From contig NZ_JASAOF010000001.1 of assembly GCF_029952525.1 (NCBI RefSeq), positions 62,001 to 126,000 of the forward strand: a DNA stretch of 64,000 nucleotides, read 5' to 3'. This DNA comes from Saccharopolyspora ipomoeae (GTDB lineage: Bacteria > Actinomycetota > Actinomycetes > Mycobacteriales > Pseudonocardiaceae). Shown here piece by piece: positions 33,514 to 41,002 of this stretch (position 1 is the first letter of the stretch; each line of letters starts with the position of its first letter). Under the pieces are notes generated by a model. The model made no database searches and had not been told where the DNA came from. It worked only from the letters and a program-made list of their open reading frames with translations. A program made the position numbers and the translations under genes.

Positions 33514-34670
33514 GCTTCATCGAGACCGACGAGCAGAAGGAGCTGCGCGCCTCCGCCGCCAAGCTCGCCCAGCGCTACAACCACGTCGACTACGTGCTGC
33601 CCAAGGCGCGCGCGCACGAGCCGCTCACCGAGCTGTGGGACGAGGCGGGCCGGCTCGGGTTCCTCGGCGTGAACATCCCCGAGGAGTACGGCGGGGGCGG
33701 CGCGGGCATCTACGAGCTCGCGCTGGTGCAGGAGGAGCTCGCCGCGCAGGGTGCCGGGCTGCTGCTGGTCGTGGTCTCCCCCGCGATCTGCGGCACGATC
33801 ATCACCAAGTACGGCACGGCCGAGCAGAAGCAGCGCTGGCTGCCGGGGCTGGCCGACGCCGGCACCACGATGGTCTTCGCCATCACCGAGCCGGACGCGG
33901 GCTCGAACTCGCACCACATCACCACCACCGCCCGCCGCGACGGCGCCGACTGGGTGCTGCAGGGCCAGAAGGTGTTCATCTCCGGCGTCGACCAGGCCGA
34001 CGCGGTGCTGGTCGTGGCGCGCACCGAGGACTCCCGGACGGGCAAGCTCAAGCCCGCGCTGTTCATCGTGCCCACCGACGCGCCGAACTTCGTGGCGCAG
34101 CCGATGGAGATGGACATCATCGCCCCGGACCGGCAGTTCACGCTGTTCCTCGACGACGTGCGGCTGCCCGCGGACGCGCTGGTCGGCGAGGAGGACGCGG
34201 CGCTGATGCAGCTGTTCTCGGGCCTGAACCCGGAGCGCATCCTCGGCGCGGCGATGGCCACCGGGACGGGCCGCTACGCGCTGGACCGGGCCGTGGAGTA
34301 CGCCAACCAGCGCCAGGTGTGGAAGACCCCGATCGGCGCCCACCAGGGCATCGCGCACCCGCTGGCGCAGCACAAGATCGAGGTCGAGCTCGCGAAGGTG
34401 ATGATGCAGAAGGCCGCCACGCTCTACGACTCCGGGCGGGACATGGAGGCCGCCGAGGCGGCGAACATGGCCAAGTACGCCGCGGCCGAGGCCAGCATCG
34501 CCGCCCTCGACCGCGCCATCCAGACCCACGGCGGTTCGGGCCTGACCTCCGAGCACGGCCTCGCCGCGATGCTCGGCGCCGCCCGCATCGCCCGGGTCGC
34601 CCCGGTCAGCCGTGAAATGATCCTCAACTACGTCGCCCAGCACAGCCTGGGCCTGCCCAAGTCGTACTAG
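33510..34670 (+). CDS. Acyl-CoA dehydrogenase (second of operon)
   Basis: A 386-residue acyl-CoA dehydrogenase with FAITEPDAGSNSHHI, QGQKVFISGVDQAD and a C-terminal ALDRAIQTHGGSGLTSE region. It differs strongly from the enzyme at 28767, so the operon desaturates two chain types or two stages. Its ATG overlaps the alpha-subunit stop (ATGA). GGAGAAGG serves as the ribosome-binding site. Confidence 0.92.
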   Translation: MSFIETDEQKELRASAAKLAQRYNHVDYVLPKARAHEPLTELWDEAGRLGFLGVNIPEEYGGGGAGIYELALVQEELAAQGAGLLLVVVSPAICGTIITKYGTAEQKQRWLPGLADAGTTMVFAITEPDAGSNSHHITTTARRDGADWVLQGQKVFISGVDQADAVLVVARTEDSRTGKLKPALFIVPTDAPNFVAQPMEMDIIAPDRQFTLFLDDVRLPADALVGEEDAALMQLFSGLNPERILGAAMATGTGRYALDRAVEYANQRQVWKTPIGAHQGIAHPLAQHKIEVELAKVMMQKAATLYDSGRDMEAAEAANMAKYAAAEASIAALDRAIQTHGGSGLTSEHGLAAMLGAARIARVAPVSREMILNYVAQHSLGLPKSY

Positions 34671-34773
34671 GGGCTGTTCGACAATTGCGGTGGAGCCGCT
34701 GCTTCAGGTGCGGGACTCGACCGGCACCGTCGAGCGGGGTGACCACAACACAGTTCTCAGGGGGATCAGCGGG

Positions 34774-35376
34774 ATGAGGTCGCGGGAGCCCAAGCAGGAC
34801 CGCAGTCGCGCGACGCGGCAGCGCTTGCTGGAGGCCACCATCGACTGCTTGGCGTCGCAGGGCTGGGACGCCACGACGGTCACGGCCGCCGCGCAGCGGG
34901 CGGGGGTGTCGCGCGGTGCCGCGCAGCACCACTTCCCGGCTCGGGAAGACCTCATCACCGCTGCCCTGGAGCACATGTTCGACGCGCGGATGGCCGAGAT
35001 CCGCGCCGAAGGCACCCGGCTGCCCGACGGGCCCGGCCGCACCGAGGCCGTGGTCGCGCGGGTGGTCGACTACTTCACCGGCGACCTGTTCAAGGCCGCG
35101 CTCCAGGTCTGGACGGCGGCAGCGGCCGACCCGTCGCTGCGGGAGCGGATCGTCCCCCTGGAGGCCCGCTTCGGTCGCTCGGTCCACCAGGTGGCGATCG
35201 AGATGCTCGGCGCCGACGACCGCGACCCCACCACCCGGCGCCTCGTGCAGGCCACCCTCGACATGGCCCGCGGCCTGGGGCTGGCCGACGTCCTCACCGA
35301 CGACTCGACGCGCCGCAAGAACATCGTCGCCCAATGGGCGAAGACCCTCGACGACGCCCTGCCACCGGTCGCCTGA
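34774..35376 (+). CDS. TetR-family regulator of the acyl-CoA operon
   Basis: A 200-residue TetR protein: TRQRLLEATIDCLASQGWDA, then VTAAAQRAGVSRGAAQHHF near residues 37-55 as the helix-turn-helix. ATG 34774 is taken because AGGGGG lies about 9 bases upstream. It starts 103 bases after the operon's last enzyme gene, so it may be co-transcribed or have its own promoter. It is the likely binder of the AATCAAGC palindrome at 26213-26230; the ligand is presumably an acyl-CoA of the pathway. Confidence 0.87.
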   Translation: MRSREPKQDRSRATRQRLLEATIDCLASQGWDATTVTAAAQRAGVSRGAAQHHFPAREDLITAALEHMFDARMAEIRAEGTRLPDGPGRTEAVVARVVDYFTGDLFKAALQVWTAAAADPSLRERIVPLEARFGRSVHQVAIEMLGADDRDPTTRRLVQATLDMARGLGLADVLTDDSTRRKNIVAQWAKTLDDALPPVA

Positions 35377-35385
35377 GACGCGAAA

Positions 35386-35426
35386 GGGCCCGTGCCCCCG
35401 CCGGTGTCGAACGGGATCACGGGCCT
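35386..35426. terminator. Bidirectional terminator between TetR and L,D-transpeptidase genes
   Basis: GGCCCGTG at 35387-35394 pairs with CACGGGCC at 35418-35425, with a further small GC stem in the loop. It lies between two convergent stops (35376 and 35441). Confidence 0.55.
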
Positions 35427-35440
35427 GCCTCACGCCTCGG

Positions 35441-35899
35441 TCACGGCACGACCTGGACCTCGTCCCCGACCTGGAGCTTGTCGAAGAAGACCTCGGAGGA
35501 CTTCTTCGACAGGTGGATGCAGCCCGCCGAGCGGTCGGTGAGGCTGCCCTGGTGGAACGCGACGCCGGTGTCGGTGAAGAACACCGAGTTCGGCATCGGG
35601 GCGTCGAACTCCTTGCTGTGGTGGTCCTTGTCCTTCCACGTCACGTGGAAGGTGCCCGCGGGGGTGGGGCTCTCGGGACGGCCGCCGAGCGCGGAGGCCT
35701 CGCCGTAGTAGACCTCGCCCGCGCGGATCAGCCACGCGCGGTTCTGCGACAGGCTCACGCACGCGTGCGCGGTCGCGGTGCAGGGAGTGCCGGGCACCAG
35801 CTGCGGCTCGGGCGCCGGCTCGGCGGAGGCGCTCACCGCTCCGAGCGGCAGCGCGGTGGCCGCCGCGGTCACCGACACCATCGCGATCCTGCTTAACAT
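35441..35899 (-). CDS. L,D-transpeptidase (YkuD domain), small secreted form
   Basis: A 152-residue exported enzyme: signal peptide ending near ASA-EP (residue 25), then a compact YkuD domain. The catalytic segment is HQGSLTDRSAGCIHLS, with Cys at about residue 127 and the preceding His. Family enzymes form 3-3 peptidoglycan cross-links or attach proteins. At about 125 mature residues it lacks the Ig-like and lectin parts of mycobacterial Ldts, so it is a minimal catalytic domain. The ATG at 35899 follows GGGAGAACGG. Confidence 0.88.
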   Translation of the reverse strand: MLSRIAMVSVTAAATALPLGAVSASAEPAPEPQLVPGTPCTATAHACVSLSQNRAWLIRAGEVYYGEASALGGRPESPTPAGTFHVTWKDKDHHSKEFDAPMPNSVFFTDTGVAFHQGSLTDRSAGCIHLSKKSSEVFFDKLQVGDEVQVVP

Positions 35900-36059
35900 C
35901 CGTTCTCCCAACGTTCTCGGCCTCGGCCCGAACCCCCAGTTCACGCGGGATGGGGACCTCGAATCTGCCGTGGAGTGATCAGAGCAGCACACACTGTAGC
36001 GGAGGAGGTTTCGATCCGGTGACGAACGGCCGCAACACCACCCGAGACGCGCAGCGGGC

Positions 36060-37097
36060 TCAGCCCGCGACGCGGCGCACCGAGTGCACCTCGCCCATGT
36101 ACTTGACCTCTTCGACCGTGACGTCCTGGCCCTCGGTGGGCGCGTGCACCATCTTGCCGTTGCCGATGTAGATGCCGTCGTGGCTGGCGGAGCTGTAGAA
36201 GAAGATGATGTCGCCGGGCTTCATCTCCGACTGCGACACCGACCGCCCCGCCGAGACCTGCGAGCGCGTGGAGCTCGGCAGGTCCACACCGGCCTGCTTG
36301 TAGGCCCACTGCACGAGGCCCGAGCAGTCGAACTCCGACGGCCCCTTGGCGCCGAAGACGTACGGCGAGCCCTGCTTGCTCAGGGCCGCGTTGACCGCCT
36401 TGATCGCCGCACCCGAGCCGGCGAGCTGGCCGACGGCGCTGGTCACGCCGGACAGCGCGTCCTTGTCCTGCTCGCTGAGCTCCTCGTACTTCTCCTTGAC
36501 CTCGGCGACCTGGGCGTCCATGTCCTTCTTGCGCGCGGCGATGTCGCCTTCCAGCCGGGCCGCGTCGGCCTCGGCCCGCTCGGCTCCGGCGCGGGCCGCG
36601 TGGGCCTGCTGCTGCGCGCTCTCGGCGCGGCGGGTGGCGTCGGCGAAGGCGTGCACGGCCTCGTTGTTGTGCTGGGCCATCAGGTCGAGCGCGGCTGCCC
36701 GGTCCAGGAACGCGTCCGGGGTCTCGCTCTCCAGGATGGCGCCGATGGAGTTCATCCGCGCCCCCTTGTAGGAGGCCTCGCTGAGCCGGTCGACCTGGCC
36801 GCGCAGCTGCTCCTCCTGCGCGTGCGCCCCCGCGGCGACCTTGTCGGCCTGCTGCGCCTCGGCGTTGAACCGGTCGAGGTCGCGGCGCTTGGCCGCGTGA
36901 TCGTCCTGCGCCTTCTTGTAGTCCTCGGTGAGGACCTCCGCCTGGCGGGACAGCTCGCGCAGCTTCTGCGCGGCCTGCGACGCCTCGCCGGACTGGGGCT
37001 CGGCCACCGCCGCCGGGGCACCTCCGAGCATCGCGGTGGAGACGGCAGCGACCGCCAGCAGCGCGGTGCGCTTGGGGACGTGGTGCGGGTTCGGCAT
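36060..37097 (-). CDS. NlpC/P60 cell-wall hydrolase with N-terminal coiled coil (tandem copy 1)
   Basis: A 345-residue secreted endopeptidase. After a signal peptide (ends about APAAVA-EP) come about 170 residues of heptad-rich coiled coil (RELSRQAEVLTEDYKKAQ, RAGAERAEADAARLEGD), then a C-terminal NlpC/P60 domain: Cys in FDCSGLVQWAYK, His in SSASHDGIYIG and His in MVHAPTEG. The architecture is that of RipA/RipC-like peptidoglycan hydrolases. The residue after the catalytic His is Asp, where the paralogue has Val. ATG 37097 is preferred to GTG 37109 because AAGGAG touches that GTG. Confidence 0.9.
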   Translation of the reverse strand: MPNPHHVPKRTALLAVAAVSTAMLGGAPAAVAEPQSGEASQAAQKLRELSRQAEVLTEDYKKAQDDHAAKRRDLDRFNAEAQQADKVAAGAHAQEEQLRGQVDRLSEASYKGARMNSIGAILESETPDAFLDRAAALDLMAQHNNEAVHAFADATRRAESAQQQAHAARAGAERAEADAARLEGDIAARKKDMDAQVAEVKEKYEELSEQDKDALSGVTSAVGQLAGSGAAIKAVNAALSKQGSPYVFGAKGPSEFDCSGLVQWAYKQAGVDLPSSTRSQVSAGRSVSQSEMKPGDIIFFYSSASHDGIYIGNGKMVHAPTEGQDVTVEEVKYMGEVHSVRRVAG

Positions 37098-37261
37098 GGG
37101 GCCGTTCACTCCTTCGAGCGGGGTTGCGGCAGTGGGCGGTCACCCTAGATCCCCGCTCAACCGGAAGCCCGAACCGGCCACATCCCCCCGACGAACCCGT
37201 GCGCTGCGAGAACGACCCCGAACGAGCCAAGTGGACGAGGCCCTTCCGGCCGTCCACCGAT

Positions 37262-37301
37262 CGTGATCCTTCGCACCGCCCGATCCGGCTAACACCGGGC
37301 G
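37262..37301 (-). promoter_or_regulatory. Conserved element upstream of NlpC/P60 copy 1
   Basis: About 40 bases matching 38558-38597 at roughly 35 of 41 aligned positions, 164 bases before the start codon (169 in the other copy). Read in gene direction it contains GTTAGCCG. It stands out because the rest of the two upstream regions is poorly conserved. The type of signal is unknown. Confidence 0.55.
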
Positions 37302-37335
37302 GAGCTGCGACGACGTGCCCTCGACGGACCCGCGA

Positions 37336-38388
37336 TCAGCCCGCGACGCGACGGACGCTGTGCACCTCGCCCATGTACTTGACCTGCTCGACCATGACGT
37401 CCTGGCCCTCGGTGGGCGCGTGCACCATCTTGCCGTTGCCGATGTAGATGCCGACGTGGCTGGCCGAGGAGTAGAAGAAGATGAGGTCGCCGGGCTTCAT
37501 CTGCGACTGCGACACCTTCGTCCCGACGGACACCTGCGACTGCGTCGAGGCGGGCAGGGACACCCCCGCCTGCTTGTAGGCCCACTGCACCAGACCGGAG
37601 CAGTCGAACGAGCTGGGCCCCTTGGCGCCGAAGACGTACGGCGAGCCCTGCTTGCTCAGCGCCGCGTTGACCGCCTTGATCGCCACGCCGGACCCGAGCA
37701 GCGCGCCGACCTTGCTCTTCACGCCGGACAGCGCGTCCTTGTCGGAGTCGCTGAGCTCCTCGTAGGTCTCCTTGACCTTGGAGACCTGGGCGTCCATGTC
37801 CTTCTTGCGCGCGGCGATGTCGCCTTCCAGCCGGGCCGCGTCGGCCTCCGCCCGCTCGGCTCCGGCGCGGGCCGCGTGGGCCTGCTGCTGCGCGCTCTCG
37901 GCGCGGTGCGTGGCGTCCGAGAAGGCGTGCACCGACCGGCTGTTGTGCTGCGACATGAGGTCCAGCGTCGAAGCGCGGTCCAGGAACGCGTCCGGGCTCT
38001 CGGCGTTGAGGATCGCCGCGATGGAGTTCATCCGGGAGCCCTTGTAGGAGGCCCTGCTGAGCCGGTCGACCTGGCCGCGCAGCTGCTCCTCCTGCGCCCG
38101 GGCCCCGGCGGCGACCTGGTCGGCCTGCTGCGCTTCGGCGTTGAACCGGTCGAGGTCGCGGCGCTTGGCCTCGTGGTCGTCCTGCGCCTTCTTGTACTGC
38201 TCGGTGACCTCCTCGGCCTGCCGCGACAGGTCCCGCAGCTTCTGGGCCGCTTCGGAGGCCGACCCCGCCTGGTCGGGCTGGGCGCCGGCCGGGGCGGCAC
38301 CCAGCAGGGTCGACAGCGTCACGGTCGACAGCGCGGCGGCGGCCACCAGCGCCGTGCGCTTCGGCGTGTGCTTGGCGTAGTGCGTCAT
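37336..38388 (-). CDS. NlpC/P60 cell-wall hydrolase with N-terminal coiled coil (tandem copy 2)
   Basis: A 350-residue paralogue of the gene at 36060 and about 75-80 percent alike by eye. It has a signal peptide ending near AGA-QP, a long coiled coil and a C-terminal NlpC/P60 domain with Cys in FDCSGLVQWAYK, His in SASHVGIYIG and a further His in MVHAPTEG. It cleaves peptide stems of peptidoglycan outside the membrane. ATG 38388 follows GGAGGA; a GTG 12 bases upstream abuts that site. It has its own upstream region with the conserved element, so each copy is probably transcribed separately. Confidence 0.9.
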   Translation of the reverse strand: MTHYAKHTPKRTALVAAAALSTVTLSTLLGAAPAGAQPDQAGSASEAAQKLRDLSRQAEEVTEQYKKAQDDHEAKRRDLDRFNAEAQQADQVAAGARAQEEQLRGQVDRLSRASYKGSRMNSIAAILNAESPDAFLDRASTLDLMSQHNSRSVHAFSDATHRAESAQQQAHAARAGAERAEADAARLEGDIAARKKDMDAQVSKVKETYEELSDSDKDALSGVKSKVGALLGSGVAIKAVNAALSKQGSPYVFGAKGPSSFDCSGLVQWAYKQAGVSLPASTQSQVSVGTKVSQSQMKPGDLIFFYSSASHVGIYIGNGKMVHAPTEGQDVMVEQVKYMGEVHSVRRVAG

Positions 38389-38557
38389 GGCCTCGTTCAC
38401 TCCTCCTGCAGACCGCGAGGTGACGGCACCGTAGAACGCGGCCGCAGCGCGGGAGAAAGCGGACAACGACGCTGAAACAGGTTGGCAGCGGCGAAACCCG
38501 GCGTCGAATCCGGCCGAGAACGGGCATTTCCGCGCGGCTTTCGGACTCCTCCGGGAA

Positions 38558-38597
38558 CGTGATCTTCGGCACCGTCCGGTTCGGCTAACGCCGGGCG
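38558..38597 (-). promoter_or_regulatory. Conserved element upstream of NlpC/P60 copy 2
   Basis: Counterpart of 37262-37301; the shared core in gene direction is CGCCCGG[C/T]GTTAGCCG. It lies 169 bases before the start codon. Confidence 0.55.
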
Positions 38598-38833
38598 CCC
38601 GCGCGACGACTTCGCGGGGAAGGGCCTTTCGACGTCGCCCCAACCGGGAAGAACCGACTTCGACTGGGATTTTGCCACTTTCTCGAGAATGCGATCCCGA
38701 CCGGTCCGGCAATGGTGCGAATTCGCGATCCAAATTGCGATGACCAGCCGAATCGCCTCTTCCCGCAGCCGGTTTCGGCGCCCCTACCTCGACGATCTCC
38801 GTTTCGGAGTTTCGCCAATCTGGTCTAGACCCG

Positions 38834-38862
38834 TTGACACGGCACAGGCCGGACCATACGTT
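38834..38862 (+). promoter_or_regulatory. Vegetative-type promoter of the GH18-like pair
   Basis: TTGACA (38834-38839), a 17-base spacer and TACGTT (38857-38862, fitting the actinomycete TANNNT -10). This would give a leader of about 105 bases before GTG 38976. Confidence 0.65.
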
Positions 38863-38975
38863 CTGCCGCGCTATCGCAAATTCCACCCGACCGTTCTCCG
38901 GGGCCGAGCGCGCCGCGTTCCGGATCGATTCACGACCCGAAGCCGCACGCCGGGTCGTCCTGAGGGGAGACCCCT

Positions 38976-39971
38976 GTGACGAGGAAACCGATCCGATGGG
39001 CCGCGCTCGCGGCCGGTCTGCTGATGCTGCCGATCGCGGGCGCCCTGACCGCGCAGGCCGCGCCGGGCGAGCTCAAGGCGGCCCCCTACTACATGCCGCT
39101 GGACAACAACCCGCAGGACATCGCCGAGGCGATCGAGTCCAGCGGGCAGAAGGACTACATCTTCGCCTTCGCCCTGGCACCGTCCACCGACTCCTGCACG
39201 CCCACCTGGGACGGCAAGCCCGGCCAGGAGGTCGCCACCGACACCGCCGTGAAGGCCAAGGCCGACGCGGTGCGCGCCGCGGGCGGCAACCTGTCGGTGT
39301 CCTTCGGCGGCTACAACGGCATCGAGCTGGCCACCGCCTGCGCCGACGCCCCCGCGCTCGCCGACGCCTACCAGCAGGTGATCGACAAGTACGAGCTGAA
39401 CCACATCGACCTCGACATCGAGGGCGACGACCTCGGCGACGTGCCCAACGAGACCAAGCGCTTCGAGGCCATCAAGATCCTCAAGGAGCGCAACCCCGAC
39501 CTGCACGTCACCCTCACGCTGCCGATGACCACCGTCGGCCTCAACGAGGCCGGCAAGGCCGAGATCCAGCGCGCCAAGGACATGGGTGCCGAGATCGACC
39601 TATTCAAGATCATGGACTTCGACTACGGCGGGCCCGGCCAGGACATGGCCAACAGCGCCATCTCCGTCGCCGAGGCCTTCCACCAGCAGCTGCGCCAGAT
39701 CCACCCCGAGTTCGACGACGCCGCGGCCTACGCGCGCACCGGCCTGATCCTCATGAACGGCCACACCGACCAGCCGTCCGAGCTGTTCACCCCGGACACC
39801 TTCCGCGCACTGCTGGACTACGCCCAGCAGAAGCAGATCGGCCGCCTCTCCTACTGGGCGCTCAACCGCGACCGCGTCTGCACCGAACCCGGCGGCTGGG
39901 CCGACGGCAAGTGCAGCAGCGTCGAGCAGCAGCCCTACGAGTTCACCAAGATCATCGCCGAGTTCCAGTGA
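38976..39971 (+). CDS. Secreted GH18 (chitinase-like) protein 1
   Basis: A 331-residue exported protein with signal peptide ending near LTAQA-AP (residue 28). The barrel shows SVSFGGYNG and the catalytic strand NHIDLDIEG, which keeps the Asp-x-Asp-x-Glu of the GH18 DxxDxDxE motif but has Asn in the first position. MDFDYGGPG further on is the usual Met-Asp-Phe motif. It would hydrolyse chitin-like or peptidoglycan-derived N-acetylglucosamine links. The GTG start follows GAGGGGAG. A second GH18-like gene lies 17 bases downstream in the same operon. Confidence 0.82.
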   Translation: MTRKPIRWAALAAGLLMLPIAGALTAQAAPGELKAAPYYMPLDNNPQDIAEAIESSGQKDYIFAFALAPSTDSCTPTWDGKPGQEVATDTAVKAKADAVRAAGGNLSVSFGGYNGIELATACADAPALADAYQQVIDKYELNHIDLDIEGDDLGDVPNETKRFEAIKILKERNPDLHVTLTLPMTTVGLNEAGKAEIQRAKDMGAEIDLFKIMDFDYGGPGQDMANSAISVAEAFHQQLRQIHPEFDDAAAYARTGLILMNGHTDQPSELFTPDTFRALLDYAQQKQIGRLSYWALNRDRVCTEPGGWADGKCSSVEQQPYEFTKIIAEFQ

Positions 39972-39988
39972 CGCCCCGGAGGATCACC

Positions 39989-40954
39989 ATGCGAATGTCC
40001 CGGAAGATCGTGACCGCCCTGGTCGCCGGTTCGATGCTGCCGCTGGCCGCGGGTTCCGCCCTCGCCCAGGAAGCCCCGGCCCCCGCCGAGATCAAGACCG
40101 CGCCCTACATCGACGTGATGCAGGAGAAGCCCACCCTCGCCGAGGTCGCCGAGGCCACCGGGCAGCAGCACTTCACGCTGGCCTTCGTCCTCGGCAGCGC
40201 CGCGGGCTGCACCCCGATGTGGGGCGGCGAGCGGCCCGTCGACGACCCGGCCATCAAGGGCCAGATCGACGAGCTGCGGGCGCAGGGCGGCGACGTCATC
40301 GTCGCCACCGGCGGCGCGATGGGCCCCTACCTGGAGAGCGTCTGCGGCAGCGCGGACGAGCTGCTCAACGCCTACAAGGCGATCCTCGACGCGACCGGCG
40401 CCAACCACCTCGACGTCGACGTCGAGGCCAACATCCCGCAGGACCTCGTCAACGAGGCGCTGGCCAAGCTGCAGGCCGAGCGCGGCACCAAGGTCAGCTA
40501 CACGCTGCGCGTGCAGGCCGACGAAACCGGCCTGGACCCCTACTCGGTGCAGGTGCTGCAGAGCGCCGCCGCGCACGGCGTCGACGTCCTGGTCAACCCG
40601 ATGACCATGGAGTTCGGTTCCCAGAAGCCGTGGGGCGACGCGGTGATCGCCGCCGCCGAGAGCACCCTGCGCCAGATGAAGGAGATCTGGCCGGACCTCA
40701 GCGACGCCGATCTCAAGGCGCGGCTGGGCGTGACGCCGATGATCGGCCGCAACTTCAACGGCAACATCTTCACCCAGGACCACGCGCGTCAGCTGCTGGA
40801 CTGGGCCAACACCAACAAGATCGGCCTGCTGTCCTTCTGGTCGGCCGGCCGCGACAACGGTGACTGCCCGGGCGGCGCGGTGTCCCCGACCTGCAGCAGC
40901 ATCGAGCAGCAGCCCTTCGAGTTCACCACGATCTTCAAGGGCTTCGGCGCCTGA
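39989..40954 (+). CDS. Secreted GH18 (chitinase-like) protein 2
   Basis: A 321-residue exported paralogue of the preceding protein, with signal peptide ending at ALA-QE (residue 25-26). The catalytic strand reads NHLDVDVEANI: Asp, Asp and Glu are kept, and the first motif Asp is Asn as in copy 1. It shares the ending SS-EQQP(Y/F)EFT with copy 1 but is otherwise quite divergent, and the Met-Asp-Phe motif becomes NPMTMEFG. It could be a less active or differently specific enzyme. GGAGGA lies 5 bases before the ATG. Confidence 0.78.
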   Translation: MRMSRKIVTALVAGSMLPLAAGSALAQEAPAPAEIKTAPYIDVMQEKPTLAEVAEATGQQHFTLAFVLGSAAGCTPMWGGERPVDDPAIKGQIDELRAQGGDVIVATGGAMGPYLESVCGSADELLNAYKAILDATGANHLDVDVEANIPQDLVNEALAKLQAERGTKVSYTLRVQADETGLDPYSVQVLQSAAAHGVDVLVNPMTMEFGSQKPWGDAVIAAAESTLRQMKEIWPDLSDADLKARLGVTPMIGRNFNGNIFTQDHARQLLDWANTNKIGLLSFWSAGRDNGDCPGGAVSPTCSSIEQQPFEFTTIFKGFGA

Positions 40955-41002
40955 TGCCGACCGCGATGCCGGCGTTCCCGCTCGGGAGCGCCGGCATCGC
41001 GC

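Larger units (their letters stand above)
38389..38975. other. 587-base gap between divergent NlpC/P60 and GH18-like genes
   Basis: Contains the conserved element of NlpC/P60 copy 2 (38558-38597) and, near its right end, a good vegetative promoter for the GH18-like pair (38834-38862). A short CTCCG-TTTC-GGAG hairpin lies near 38797. Small open frames here lack coding character or ribosome-binding sites; I see no gene. Confidence 0.6.

Noticed and set aside
37262-37301. c-di-AMP (ydaO-type) riboswitch upstream of the NlpC/P60 genes
   Set aside because: Such riboswitches do control cell-wall hydrolases in actinomycetes, and a GGCTAAC string reminiscent of the consensus is present, but it is on the strand opposite to the genes and the remaining conserved blocks are absent.
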